A stretch of 64,000 nt of DNA from Bradyrhizobium sp. CCBAU 53421 (lineage in GTDB: Bacteria > Pseudomonadota > Alphaproteobacteria > Rhizobiales > Xanthobacteraceae). Below are positions 25,952 through 36,310 of the stretch, one piece after another. Position 1 is the stretch's first letter. The number at the start of each line of letters is the position of its first letter. The stretch covers positions 4,092,001-4,156,000 of the forward strand of contig NZ_CP030047.1 in assembly GCF_015291625.1 (NCBI RefSeq), written 5' to 3'. A program made the translations under genes and the position numbers. A model generated the notes under the pieces. The model saw only the letters and a list, made by a program, of their open reading frames with translations, was not told the DNA's origin and searched no databases.

Positions 25952-28900
25952 ATGCATAGAAACCGACTTGGAAACCAATTTGCGCGGGCGGCTGGCACAG
26001 TGAGAGACAAGTTCTGGTTCGCGGCGACACTGGTCGTCGCTGTCTGTCTTGGGACGGTGACCGCGGCGCAAGCGCAGTTTGTCGTCACCACCACCGCCGA
26101 CAGCGGTCCGGGCTCGCTGCGTGATGCCATCAATCAGGCCAACGTCGCCGGCGGAACGATCACGTTCAACCTGCCCGCAAACTCGACGATTGCAACCAGC
26201 GCCGCCAATGGCGCGCTGCCGCCCATCAATAACAACGTCACAATCGACGGCTCGGGATCGAGCGGCCTCGTCATTAGCGGCGGCAACGCCAATCGCGTCT
26301 TCTTCGTGCTCTCTGGCACGGTTGCGATTTCGAACCTCACGATTGCCAACGGCAGTGCCCAGGGCGGTGCTGGCGGCGCATCCGGCAGCGCCCCCGGCGG
26401 CGGCGGTCTCGGCGCCGGTGGCGCGATCTTTGTCAACGCTGGTTCGACGACCGTCAGCAACGTGACGTTCAGCAACAATACCGCCACGGGCGGCGCCGGA
26501 GGCGGTGTTGCGACGCAAAACGGTACGCCCGGCGGCGGCGGCGGTGGCGGTTTGGGCGGCAGCGGCGGTAGCGGCGGTCAGGATGCCGGCGGCGGTGGTG
26601 GCGGCTTTAGCGGCGGCGGTGGCGGCGCCGGCGGATCCAATGACGGATCGAGATTCCTGAACGGCGGCGCCGGCGGAAGCGGGCCTGGAGGTAGCGGCGG
26701 CAACGGAAGTGACGGAACGAACGGCGGCGCAGGACAAAATGGCACCAACGGCGGATCAGGCGGTGCAGGAAGGACGGGCGCTGCAGGATTCTCGACCGGC
26801 GGTGGCGGTGGCGGCGGCGGCGTCAATGGTGGCAATGGCGGTGACGGCAGCACGTCGAGTGTCAACGGCGGCGGCGGTGGCGGCGGTGGTGGATTGGCCG
26901 GCGGTGCCGGCGGCGCCGGCGGTTCGCAGCCGGGCAGTCCGAACGGAACGGATGGCACGCTGGGCGGCGGAGGTGGCGGCGCGGCTGCCGATAGCTCCAC
27001 GGCCGGCAATGGCGGCGATTTCGGCGGCGGCGGCGGTGGTACCAACTTCAGCAGCGCAGGATCCGGCGGTTACGGCGGCGGCGGTGGCGGCGGCGGCGCC
27101 ATCGCCCCTTCGGCCGGTAATGGCGGCTTTGGCGGCGGCGGCGGGGCCGGCACGAACTTCACTGCTGCCGGGTCCGGCGGCGTCGGTGGTGGAAATGGCG
27201 TGGCAGGCAGCGCCGGCGGTGGCGCCGCTTTCGGTGGCGCCGTATTCGTTCGCGCCGGTGCCTCGCTGACCGTCGGTGACGGCACGTTCGGGAGCAGCGC
27301 CGTTACCGGGAGCCAGGGCGGCAACGCGGGCGCGGCGGCCGGCTCCGATCTGTTTCTCTCGAGCGGCACGACCACCACTTTCAATCCGACCGGCACGCTC
27401 ACGCTCAGCGGCACGATTGCTGACGACAGCGCCGCGAGCCTTCCGACCGGTCAAGGCTATACGGCCGGCACCGGCGCCGGCGCGGCGGTCGCCATCTCGG
27501 GCGGCACGGTCATCATGACCGGTGCGAATACCTATTCCGGCGGCACCACGGTCAACAGCGGCACCCTGCAACTCGGCAATGGCGGCACGACGGGTTCGAT
27601 CATCGGCGACGTCGCCAACAATGGTAAGCTCGCATTCGATCGCTCCAACACCATGGCGTTCAGCGGCACGATCAGCGGCAACGGCAAGGTGGCGCAGATC
27701 GGCAGCGGTACGCTCAGCCTTTCGGGTGCCAACACCTACTCGGGCGGCACGACGCTGACGGCTGGCATCTTCCAGGTCAATGCATCCTCGACGGGCACTC
27801 CGGGCGCTGTCACCTCGGGCCCGCTCGGCACTGGCGTCGTGACGTTCGATGGCGGTACGCTGCAGGCAGGTGGCGCCTACACCATCGCCAATACCGCGGC
27901 GATCAACACCACCGGCGGCACGATCGACGCCAACGGATTTGCCTTCACTTACTCCGGCGTCATCGGTAACGGCAACGGCACGACCGGCGGTCTGACGATC
28001 GCCAATACCGGCGGCAACGCCAGCGGATCCGTGACGCTGGCCAACACGGAGACCTATACCGGCAGGACAACCATCAACAGTGCGGCGACGTTGAACCTCG
28101 GCGTCGTCAACGCGATCGCGGCGTCGAGCGGTGTTGTCGTCAACGGGACGCTCAACCTCGGCGGTTCCGATCAGCAGATCGCAGCGCTGTCCGGGATCGG
28201 TACCGTAACGAACGACGCCAACTCGAATGTCCTGACCATCGCGGGCGGTACTGCCTCGACCTTCTCGGGCGCGATCACCGACGGCAGTGGCAAGACCGGG
28301 CTCTCGCTCGTCAACGCGAACACGGCGCTGACGCTGAGTGGCGCCAACACCTACTCCGGAGCTACGACCGTCGGCGACGGCGTGAGTGCCAGCTCGCTGA
28401 TCGGCGGTGCGGTGAACGCGCTCAGCGCCAATTCGTCGGTGACGGTGAAGGCCGCCAGCAATCTCGATCTCGGTGGCTTCAACCAGCAGATCGCGGGGCT
28501 GTCCGGCGGTGGCATCGTCACCAACAACGGCGCGGCGGCGGTACTGACGGTCAACAATCAGGGCGGCAGCGCGACGACGTTCGGCGGCGCTATTCAGGAC
28601 GGCACCGGCGCGACGGGACTGGCGCTCGGCGGCAGCCTGACAAAGCTGACGCTGACCGGCACGAACACATATTCCGGTGGGACGACGATCAACGCGGGCA
28701 CGCTGGCGCTGTCGGGAACAGGCTCGCTCGCAGCGTCGAGCGCGGTCAATCTTGCGACCGGAGCGACCTTCGACATCTCGCAGACCTCTGCCGGCGCGTC
28801 GATCACAACGCTTGGCAATACCGGTACGGGGCAGACGGGCACGGTGTCGCTTGGCGCCCAGATGCTGACCATCACGGCGAGTTCAACGTCATTCGCGGGC

Positions 28901-31900
28901 GTGATCCAGGATGGCGGTATCCAGAATGGTGCCGGCGGCTCGTTGAAGATCAACGGAGGGGCGCTGACGCTGACCGGTGCAAACACCTACACCGGCGGAA
29001 CGCTGGTCTGTAATTGTGCGACCCTGCAGCTCGGCAACGGCAACGGGACCGGTTCGATTGTCGGCAACGTGACGCTTGGCGGAACGCTGATCTTCGATCG
29101 CAACAATACCTATCAGTTCGACGGCACCATTTCCGATGGCGGCGGTGGCAAGGTCGTGCAGGCCGGCAGCGGCACGACGATCCTGACCGCGTCCAATGCA
29201 TATACGGGCGGCACGACGCTGACGCAGGGGACGCTGGTGGTTCGGGGCGCGTCCGTCTTCACCAACGTCAACGATCCCTCGACCCAGACGGCCTCGGCGG
29301 TCGGTCTGGGGACACTGACCTTCAATGGAGGCACTCTTGCAGGCGGCTCCTTGCTCGATCGCGCTTTTGCCAACGGCGTCGAGATCACCGCCAGGGGTGG
29401 CACGATCGACGATGCCGGCGGCCTCATTCGCTTGTTCGGCACGATCTCGGATGCGGCATCGTCGCGAGGCGGCACGCTGACATTGATGAGCAGCAATCCG
29501 CGTGCTTTCGCGGAAGGCATTTTGCTGGGCGGCGTCAGCACGTATTCCGGCACGACGAATATCGCGTCGGGTACCGTCATCGCGCAATCGTCGACGGGTC
29601 TCTCGCGCAACTCGGCCTTCCTGGTCAATGCCGGCGCGACCCTGGACCTGTCGGGCTACAGCAACTCGGTCGCCTCGCTCGCGGATGGCAGCAGCGGCGG
29701 CGGTGTCGTCAGGAATGCCGCGGCGAGCGGCACGGCGACGCTGACGATCTCGGGCGTGAACGGCGGGTCGACAACGTTCTCCGGCACGATCCAGGATGGC
29801 GGCGGAGCCGGCGAAGGCGGCGCGGCCGGTCCCAAGCTGGCATTGGTCAAGAACGGCGACAGCAGGCAGATCCTGACGGGCACCAACACCTATCGCGGTG
29901 CGACGACGGTGAACGGCGGCACGCTGGAGATCGGTAATGGCGGCGCAATCACGCACAGCGCCTCGCTCACGAACGCCGCGAATTTCGTCGTCGATGGCGG
30001 CGGCGCGGCGACATTCGGCTCGGTCACCAACACGGCGACCGGCAAGATCGTCGTGGCGGCAGGCGGTACGCTGCATGACGATCTCACCAACGCCGGCACC
30101 GTCATCAACAACGGCACCTATGTCGCCAACGTCGCCAGCAATAGCGGCACGATCGCCAACAATGCGACCTGGACCGGGACCATCACGACCGCGGGCACCT
30201 TCATCAATGCGGCGGGTGCCACCGTATCAGGCCTGGTGACCAACAGCGGCACCGCGAGCAATGCCGGCACGCTCAATGGAGGCCTCACCAACACTGGCGG
30301 CACCTTCAACAACACCGGCACGATCAACGGCACCACGACGATCTCGGGCGGCGGTGCGCTGTTCGGTACCGGCGCGGTCGCTAACCTCAACGTCGGCAGT
30401 GGCGGCATCTTCGCAGCGGGCAACGGCACCGCGGGATCGTCGATGACGGTCAACGGCAGTCTCGCATTCTCGTCGGGTGCGTTCTATCAGGTGGCGATCA
30501 ATCCGACGACCGCATCCTTCGTGAACGCGACGGGATCGGCCACTCTGGGCGGCGCCTCGGTGCAGGCGTTCTTCTCGTCCGGCACCTACGTCGCCAAGCA
30601 ATACACCATCGTCGCCGCGGCAGGCGGCATCAGCGGCACGTTCAACACGCTCGCCAATACCAACCTGCCGTCCGGCTTCACCTCGACGCTGAGCTACGAT
30701 CCGACGCACGCCTATCTCAACCTCGCCCTGAGCTTCACGCCGCCAAGCGGCGACCTCAACATCAACCAGCGCAATGTCAGCAATGCCATCGTCAATTCCT
30801 TCAACAGCACCGGCACGGTACCGATCGCGTTCGGCGCGCTGACGCCGACCGGCCTGACACAGGTCTCGGGTGAACTCGCCACGTCGACGCAGCAGACCAC
30901 GTTCAAGGCCATGGACCTGTTCATGGGGCTCCTGACCGACCCATTCATGAACCGGACCGGTGGCGCCGCCACGCCCGGCGTGCCGGGTTATGCGGAGGAC
31001 GACAATGCCGGCGCCTATGCCGCGACACGTCAGACAGATGCGTTCGCGATGTTCGCCAAGGCGCCGCCGGTGACTTTCCAGCAACGCTGGAGCGTGTGGG
31101 CGGCCGGCTTCGGCGGTTCGCAATCGACCAGCGGCAATGCGGTGGTTGGATCGAACAGCACGACCAGCAGCATCTACGGCACCGCCGTCGGTGCGGACTA
31201 TTTGTTCTCGCCGAATACGGTCGCCGGTTTTGCCGTCGCCGGCGGCGGCACGAGCTTTGGCGTGAACAACCTCGGAAGTGGACGCTCCGATCTGTTCCAG
31301 GCCGGTGCCTATGTTCGCCACACCGAAGGCAATGCCTACATCACGGCCGCGCTGGCTTACGGCTGGCAGGACATCACGACCGATCGCACGGTGCCCGTAC
31401 TGGGGCTCGATCATCTCCGGGCCGAGTTCAACACCAATGCCTATTCCGGCCGCGTCGAAGGCGGCTATCGTTTCGCCACGCCGTGGATGGGCATCACGCC
31501 CTATGCGGCCGGCCAGTTCACGACGCTCGATTTGCCGAGCTATGCCGAGCAGACGATCTCCGGGCTGCCGACCTTTGCGCTCGGCTATGCCGGCAAGCGC
31601 GTCACCGACGCGCGCAGCGAACTCGGCTTCCGGACCGACAATTCATTCGCGGTGCAGGACGGCCTGCTCACCCTGCGCACGCGGTTCGCTTGGGCGCATG
31701 ACTACGATCCGAACCGCACGATCGCGCCGACGTTCCAGGCGCTGCCGGTCTCGTCCTTTGTCGTCAACGGCGCGGCACAGGCGTCGGAGTCGGCGCTGAC
31801 GACGGCCGCGATCGAGATGACGTGGCGCAACGGCTGGTCGGCGGCTGCGACCTTCGAGGGCGAGTTCTCGAACGTGAGCAGCAGTTACGCCGGCAAGGGC

Positions 31901-31921
31901 GTCGTGCGCTACGCCTGGTGA
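25952..31921 (+). CDS. Giant autotransporter with PATR repeats (type Va secretion)
   Basis: 1,989 residues from ATG 25952, giving an extended signal peptide (core FWFAATLVVAVCLGTVTAAQAQ). It then has a CSLREA-like start (TTTADSGPGSLRDAINQAN), a very glycine-rich block (residues about 135-436, GGxGG runs), and a beta-helical passenger with nine recognisable autotransporter-associated strand repeats of the form LSGANTYSGGTTL--GTLQLG. The last 280 residues are the outer-membrane barrel, ending in aromatic YAW. It is probably a surface adhesin. Oddity: a lone CNC at residues 1020-1022 in an otherwise cysteine-free passenger. Confidence 0.92.
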   Translation: MHRNRLGNQFARAAGTVRDKFWFAATLVVAVCLGTVTAAQAQFVVTTTADSGPGSLRDAINQANVAGGTITFNLPANSTIATSAANGALPPINNNVTIDGSGSSGLVISGGNANRVFFVLSGTVAISNLTIANGSAQGGAGGASGSAPGGGGLGAGGAIFVNAGSTTVSNVTFSNNTATGGAGGGVATQNGTPGGGGGGGLGGSGGSGGQDAGGGGGGFSGGGGGAGGSNDGSRFLNGGAGGSGPGGSGGNGSDGTNGGAGQNGTNGGSGGAGRTGAAGFSTGGGGGGGGVNGGNGGDGSTSSVNGGGGGGGGGLAGGAGGAGGSQPGSPNGTDGTLGGGGGGAAADSSTAGNGGDFGGGGGGTNFSSAGSGGYGGGGGGGGAIAPSAGNGGFGGGGGAGTNFTAAGSGGVGGGNGVAGSAGGGAAFGGAVFVRAGASLTVGDGTFGSSAVTGSQGGNAGAAAGSDLFLSSGTTTTFNPTGTLTLSGTIADDSAASLPTGQGYTAGTGAGAAVAISGGTVIMTGANTYSGGTTVNSGTLQLGNGGTTGSIIGDVANNGKLAFDRSNTMAFSGTISGNGKVAQIGSGTLSLSGANTYSGGTTLTAGIFQVNASSTGTPGAVTSGPLGTGVVTFDGGTLQAGGAYTIANTAAINTTGGTIDANGFAFTYSGVIGNGNGTTGGLTIANTGGNASGSVTLANTETYTGRTTINSAATLNLGVVNAIAASSGVVVNGTLNLGGSDQQIAALSGIGTVTNDANSNVLTIAGGTASTFSGAITDGSGKTGLSLVNANTALTLSGANTYSGATTVGDGVSASSLIGGAVNALSANSSVTVKAASNLDLGGFNQQIAGLSGGGIVTNNGAAAVLTVNNQGGSATTFGGAIQDGTGATGLALGGSLTKLTLTGTNTYSGGTTINAGTLALSGTGSLAASSAVNLATGATFDISQTSAGASITTLGNTGTGQTGTVSLGAQMLTITASSTSFAGVIQDGGIQNGAGGSLKINGGALTLTGANTYTGGTLVCNCATLQLGNGNGTGSIVGNVTLGGTLIFDRNNTYQFDGTISDGGGGKVVQAGSGTTILTASNAYTGGTTLTQGTLVVRGASVFTNVNDPSTQTASAVGLGTLTFNGGTLAGGSLLDRAFANGVEITARGGTIDDAGGLIRLFGTISDAASSRGGTLTLMSSNPRAFAEGILLGGVSTYSGTTNIASGTVIAQSSTGLSRNSAFLVNAGATLDLSGYSNSVASLADGSSGGGVVRNAAASGTATLTISGVNGGSTTFSGTIQDGGGAGEGGAAGPKLALVKNGDSRQILTGTNTYRGATTVNGGTLEIGNGGAITHSASLTNAANFVVDGGGAATFGSVTNTATGKIVVAAGGTLHDDLTNAGTVINNGTYVANVASNSGTIANNATWTGTITTAGTFINAAGATVSGLVTNSGTASNAGTLNGGLTNTGGTFNNTGTINGTTTISGGGALFGTGAVANLNVGSGGIFAAGNGTAGSSMTVNGSLAFSSGAFYQVAINPTTASFVNATGSATLGGASVQAFFSSGTYVAKQYTIVAAAGGISGTFNTLANTNLPSGFTSTLSYDPTHAYLNLALSFTPPSGDLNINQRNVSNAIVNSFNSTGTVPIAFGALTPTGLTQVSGELATSTQQTTFKAMDLFMGLLTDPFMNRTGGAATPGVPGYAEDDNAGAYAATRQTDAFAMFAKAPPVTFQQRWSVWAAGFGGSQSTSGNAVVGSNSTTSSIYGTAVGADYLFSPNTVAGFAVAGGGTSFGVNNLGSGRSDLFQAGAYVRHTEGNAYITAALAYGWQDITTDRTVPVLGLDHLRAEFNTNAYSGRVEGGYRFATPWMGITPYAAGQFTTLDLPSYAEQTISGLPTFALGYAGKRVTDARSELGFRTDNSFAVQDGLLTLRTRFAWAHDYDPNRTIAPTFQALPVSSFVVNGAAQASESALTTAAIEMTWRNGWSAAATFEGEFSNVSSSYAGKGVVRYAW

Positions 31922-32027
31922 TGTCTGCCGGCGGCCCGTCGCGTCATTGGGCTGCGTTGCAGATTTGGTCGCTGTCGGTGCATGGCTCCGCTGCCAGCCC
32001 GACCGGCTTATGGGATCATGACCGCCC

Positions 32028-32591
32028 TTAGAATCGCGTCACGATATCCGACAGCACCGGGCGCGGGCGATCTTCGCTCGGCTTGGTCGGGGTCCCGATA
32101 TGAATCAGGCCGGCGAGCTTCTCGTCCGGCTTCAGGCCGAGACCGTCGAGCACGTCGCGGTCGAAGGCGAACCAGCCGGTCAGCCAGCAGGCGCCGTAGC
32201 CGAGCGCGGTCGCCGCGGTGACGATGTTCATCGCGCTCGCGCCTGCCGACAATTCCTGCTCCCACGGCGGCACCTTCGGGTGCGGCTTGGTGAAGGAGAC
32301 CACGCCGATCACCAGCGGGGCATCGGTCAGGCGCTTCTTCTCGACCTCGATGTCGGTGGCCGGCGCGCCGGGGTTCTTGCGGGCGAACACCTTTGCGATC
32401 ACGTCGCCGGCGCGCGCGCGGGCGTCGCCCTCGAACACGATGAAGCGCCAGGGCGCCAGCTTGCCGTGATCGGGCACGCGTGCGCCGATCGTCAAAATGG
32501 TCTCGAGCTCGGCCGCGGACGGGCCCGGGCCGGTCATCTCGCGCGGTTTCATCGAGCGGCGTGTCTTCAGGAGTTCAATGGCATCGGGCAC
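32028..32591 (-). CDS. Nitroreductase family protein
   Basis: 187 residues. I place the start at the GTG 32591 (MPDAIELLKTRRSMKP), which follows AAGGAC; the open frame continues upstream, but through a perfect hairpin at 32612-32638. The motifs RRSMKPREM, GARVPDHGKLAPWRF, ERxxVEKKRLTDAPLVIGVVS and GYGACWLTGWFAF mark an FMN-dependent NAD(P)H nitroreductase close to YdjA/RutE. Electron acceptor unknown. It lies 85 bases downstream of thrS on the same strand. Confidence 0.88.
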   Translation of the reverse strand: MPDAIELLKTRRSMKPREMTGPGPSAAELETILTIGARVPDHGKLAPWRFIVFEGDARARAGDVIAKVFARKNPGAPATDIEVEKKRLTDAPLVIGVVSFTKPHPKVPPWEQELSAGASAMNIVTAATALGYGACWLTGWFAFDRDVLDGLGLKPDEKLAGLIHIGTPTKPSEDRPRPVLSDIVTRF

Positions 32592-32611
32592 GGAAATGTC
32601 CTTCAAGTGGA

Positions 32612-32638
32612 GTCGTGCCCCCAAGATGGGGGCACGAC
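32612..32638. terminator. Perfect 12-bp hairpin between thrS and nitroreductase gene
   Basis: GTCGTGCCCCCA (32612-32623), loop AGA, TGGGGGCACGAC (32627-32638). It has no T-tract on the minus-strand side, so it may be a Rho-dependent stop, an RNA-stabilising hairpin or a repeat. Its presence argues against the longer nitroreductase reading frame. Confidence 0.5.
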
Positions 32639-32675
32639 CAAGCCTGTGAAAGCCAATTTAGACCGATTGTGAAGA

Positions 32676-34724
32676 TCAGGCGACGGATCGCGCCCGTTTC
32701 ACGTCCGGCGGCGTCGCCTCGTCCACCAGCGCGGCGATCGCCTCGTCGGTTGGCATCACGGTCTGGCGCTCGCTGCCGAGGCGGCGGACCGATACCGAAT
32801 GGGTCTCGGCCTCCTTCTTGCCGACGACCAGCAGGGCCGGGATCTTGGCCAGCGAGTGCTCGCGGACCTTGTAGTTGATCTTCTCGTTGCGCAGGTCGAT
32901 CTCGACGCGCAGGCCGGCGCGGCGCGCCGCTGCCGCCACCACCTTGGCGTATTCGTCGCCCTCGGAGGTGATGGTCGTGACCACGAGCTGGGTCGGCGCC
33001 AGCCAGAGCGGGAAGTTGCCGGCGTAGTGCTCGATCAGGATGCCGATGAAGCGCTCCATCGAACCGCAGATCGCACGGTGCACCATGACCGGCGCCTTCT
33101 TGGAGCCGTCGTGATCGATGTAGAACGCGCCGAACCGCTCCGGCAGGTTGAAGTCGACCTGGGTCGTGCCGCATTGCCAGTCACGGCCGATGGCGTCGCG
33201 CAGCACGTATTCGAACTTCGGCCCGTAGAACGCGCCTTCACCCGGGTTGATCTCGGTCCGGATCCGGTTGCTGCCCTTGGCCTTGATCTCCGACAGCACG
33301 GTGGCCATCACGCGCTCGGCGTGATCCCACATCTCGTCGGTGCCGACCCGCTTCTCCGGCCGCGTCGAGAGCTTGACCGTGAGCTCGCCGTCAAAGCCGA
33401 AATCGGAGTAGGTCGACAGGATCAGCTCGTTGATCTTGAGGCACTCATCGGCGAGCTGCTGTTCGGTGCAGAACACGTGGGCGTCGTCCTGGGTGAAGCC
33501 GCGCACCCGCATCAGGCCGTGCATCGCGCCCGACGGCTCGTAGCGATGCACGACGCCGAACTCGGCGAGCCGCAAGGGCAGGTCGCGGTAGCTCTTCAAC
33601 CCGTGCTTGAAGATCTGCACATGGCCCGGGCAGTTCATCGGCTTCAACGCGAACCAGCGCTTGTCCTCGGCCTCGTCGCCGGCGGACTGCGCCGCGAACA
33701 TGTTCTCGCGATACCAGTCCCAGTGGCCCGAGGTCTCCCACAACACCTTGTCGAGGATCTGCGGAGCATTGACCTCGTTGTAGTCGCCGAGCAGCCGGCG
33801 CCGCATATAGGCGATCAGCTGCTGGAAGATGGTCCAGCCCTTCGGGTGCCAGAACACCACGCCGGGGCCTTCCTCCTGGAAGTGGAACAGGTCGAGCTCG
33901 CGGCCGAGCTTGCGGTGGTCGCGCTTCTCGGCTTCCTCGATCTGCTTGAGGTACGCGTCGAGGTCTTCCTGCCTGGCGAAGGCCGTGCCGTAGATGCGGG
34001 TCAGCATCGGATTGTTGGAATCGCCGCGCCAATAGGCGCCGGCCACCTTCATCAGCTTGAAGGCATTGCCGACCTTGCCGGTCGAGGTCATGTGCGGGCC
34101 GCGGCAGAGATCGAACCAGTCGCCCTGGAAGTAGATCTTGATCGGCTCGTTGCCGGGAATGGCGTCGACCAGCTCGACCTTGAAGGCCTCGCCCTTGTCG
34201 CGGAACACCTGCTTGGTCTTCTCGCGATCCCAGACCTCCTTGGTGAACGGCTTGTCGCGCGCGATGATCTCGCGCATCCGCTTCTCGATCGCGGCAAAAT
34301 CTTCCGGGGTGAACGGCTCATTGCGGAAGAAGTCGTAATAGAAGCCGTTCTCGATCACCGGGCCGATCGTGACCTGGGTGCCCGGCCACAGCGACTGCAC
34401 GGCTTCGGCGAGCACGTGCGCGGCATCGTGCCGGATCAGTTCCAGCGCGCGCGGGTCTTCGCGGCCGATCAGTTCGATTTTGGCGTCGGCTTCGATCGGA
34501 TCGTTGAGGTCGGCGAGCGTGCCGTCGAGCGCCATCGCGACGGTGCGCTTGGCGAGCGAGGGCGAAATGCCTTTGGCGATGTCGAGGCCGGTGGTCCCTT
34601 TCGGGAAATCGCGCCTCGCTCCATCAGGGAAGGTGAGGGCGATCTTGTTCACGGGTTCTGCGGGCTTGAGGTTCGAGAGGCTGTACTGGAATCCGGATTC
34701 GGATTTGGGCGGCGTGTCGGCCAT
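32676..34724 (-). CDS. thrS: Threonyl-tRNA synthetase
   Basis: 682 residues, ATG 34724 behind AGGAGAC. It charges tRNA-Thr. Domains in order: TGS ([23 protein letters not shown]), the editing domain ([17 protein letters not shown] with Hxxx[20 protein letters not shown]), the class II catalytic core ([34 protein letters not shown] with zinc ligands, and the motif 3 region [21 protein letters not shown]), and the anticodon-binding domain ([15 protein letters not shown]). It is complete. No T-box or other leader structure is evident upstream. Confidence 0.98.
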   Translation of the reverse strand: MADTPPKSESGFQYSLSNLKPAEPVNKIALTFPDGARRDFPKGTTGLDIAKGISPSLAKRTVAMALDGTLADLNDPIEADAKIELIGREDPRALELIRHDAAHVLAEAVQSLWPGTQVTIGPVIENGFYYDFFRNEPFTPEDFAAIEKRMREIIARDKPFTKEVWDREKTKQVFRDKGEAFKVELVDAIPGNEPIKIYFQGDWFDLCRGPHMTSTGKVGNAFKLMKVAGAYWRGDSNNPMLTRIYGTAFARQEDLDAYLKQIEEAEKRDHRKLGRELDLFHFQEEGPGVVFWHPKGWTIFQQLIAYMRRRLLGDYNEVNAPQILDKVLWETSGHWDWYRENMFAAQSAGDEAEDKRWFALKPMNCPGHVQIFKHGLKSYRDLPLRLAEFGVVHRYEPSGAMHGLMRVRGFTQDDAHVFCTEQQLADECLKINELILSTYSDFGFDGELTVKLSTRPEKRVGTDEMWDHAERVMATVLSEIKAKGSNRIRTEINPGEGAFYGPKFEYVLRDAIGRDWQCGTTQVDFNLPERFGAFYIDHDGSKKAPVMVHRAICGSMERFIGILIEHYAGNFPLWLAPTQLVVTTITSEGDEYAKVVAAAARRAGLRVEIDLRNEKINYKVREHSLAKIPALLVVGKKEAETHSVSVRRLGSERQTVMPTDEAIAALVDEATPPDVKRARSVA

Positions 34725-34941
34725 GATGTCTCCTGTAGCTCACTCCTGCGAACGAGCGCAGGTAAGCGGAAAGCAGCGGTATAGCAGGGGATTTGACGCC
34801 TGCAATCCGGCAATATCAAGAAAATGGGCCACCGGCCGCATCGAATCGGGGGAGCTCGCCTGCGCCTGGCGCGTTGCGACACTGCCGATCATCGTCTAAC
34901 GTCCGACGTCCATTTTCCCGCCATCGCGATCCGCAAGGTTC

Positions 34942-36219
34942 ATGTTTTCCCGTCTCCTGTTTTTCGTGGCGCTGCTTCTGATCCCGGGCGTGTTGCGGGC
35001 GGAAGAAACACCGGTCGAGAAGGCCGGATTTGCGAAGAAGCTGACCATCTATCTCGCCAAGGGTCCGCCGAATGCCTGTGGCGCCGGTTGCGATCGCTGG
35101 ATCGCGATCGAGGGCGAGATCGATCGGGAAGCCGCGCAGCGGATCCGCACCTTCCTGTTTCCCATCAAGGACAGGCAGCTTCCGATCTACCTGCATTCGC
35201 CGGGCGGAAACGTCGAGCAGTCCTACGCGATCGCGCGGTTTCTGCGCGCGCACAAGGCGATTGCCCGGGTCGGTCGCACCACCGTGCCGGCCTGTTCCGC
35301 GGGCACGCAGACCGACGCCGCCTGTCTGAAGATCAAGGCCGCGAAGGGAGAGGTGGAGGCCGAGCTCACCACGCGCAATGCGATGTGCGTCTCGGCCTGC
35401 GCCTATCTGTTCCTGGGTGCGACCAACCGCGAGGTGGCGCCCGACTCGGTGCTTGCGGTGCATAACTCCAAGCTGATGTTCGTCGTCCACGGCCATCCGC
35501 CGCCGCAGGTCGTCGCGGATTTCAGGCGGCGCGAGATGGTGAGTGCCGATCGCGACCGCAACCTGTTCCTCGAGGCGATGGGGATCAGCCATGAGCTCAG
35601 CGACCTGATCCGGACCGTGAAGTTCGAGAGCCTGCATGTGCTGACGCGGCAGGAGCTCTATCGATTTGGCATCGATATGCGGCCGTTGCCGGAAACCCTC
35701 TGGGCGGTGGAGAAGGAAACGCGGCCCTATGTCCGCAAGATCGCGCAGCAGAAGAAAGGCGACGGTAGCGCGTTCCGCATGATGGAGTGGCGGCTGTTCT
35801 GCGAGAACAAGGATCGCGGGCGGCTGATGTTCGTGCGTGAATTCGACGAGGGCGGCGCGGGCAAGAGCACCGTGGTGATGATGGCCGGCGCCACCAGGGC
35901 GATCGCATTCGGCAGGTTGCCGGCGCGGTTCGGCAAATACGAGGTCTGGAGCGACCCCGTGGCGTCGGACATCGTCAAGGCGATGCTGGCGGTCCCTCAT
36001 CTGCAGGTCGGCGAAAGCCCGCTATCGTCCGACGGCAAGCCTGACGGCAAGGCCAGCGTTGCGACATTCGATATCGACACGACCGGGCTGGAGCAGGGGT
36101 GGACGCAACTGCTGGCGTCATGTCCGGCCACGACCGTCGGCCCGAAACCTGCGAGCCCATGGCCGTCCGGCGCGTCGCCGAGCGTCAACGCGGCGCCGGC
36201 GGCATCGCCGTCGCCGTGA
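34942..36219 (+). CDS. Secreted ClpP/crotonase-fold protein A
   Basis: 425 residues with a signal peptide (RLLFFVALLLIPGVLRA). A ClpP-like core follows: ACGAGCDRWIAIEGEID, then YLHSPGGNVEQSYAIARFLRAH (the SPGGxV oxyanion strand) and NAMCVSACAYLFLGATNREV, in which the CxSAC segment occupies the nucleophile-helix position. Four cysteines in the core suggest disulfides, so a periplasmic location. The C-terminal 150 residues are unlike ClpP and end in a Pro/Ala/Ser tail. A related gene is at 38444-39361. Substrate and activity unknown. Confidence 0.7.
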   Translation: MFSRLLFFVALLLIPGVLRAEETPVEKAGFAKKLTIYLAKGPPNACGAGCDRWIAIEGEIDREAAQRIRTFLFPIKDRQLPIYLHSPGGNVEQSYAIARFLRAHKAIARVGRTTVPACSAGTQTDAACLKIKAAKGEVEAELTTRNAMCVSACAYLFLGATNREVAPDSVLAVHNSKLMFVVHGHPPPQVVADFRRREMVSADRDRNLFLEAMGISHELSDLIRTVKFESLHVLTRQELYRFGIDMRPLPETLWAVEKETRPYVRKIAQQKKGDGSAFRMMEWRLFCENKDRGRLMFVREFDEGGAGKSTVVMMAGATRAIAFGRLPARFGKYEVWSDPVASDIVKAMLAVPHLQVGESPLSSDGKPDGKASVATFDIDTTGLEQGWTQLLASCPATTVGPKPASPWPSGASPSVNAAPAASPSP

Positions 36220-36310
36220 GCGCAAGGACGGGTGCAAGCGGCGCCACTTGATGGCGTGCTATGCATTTAGATGCAGTTGCATTGATCTCGGAGTCTGCTA
36301 ACAACGCGGC

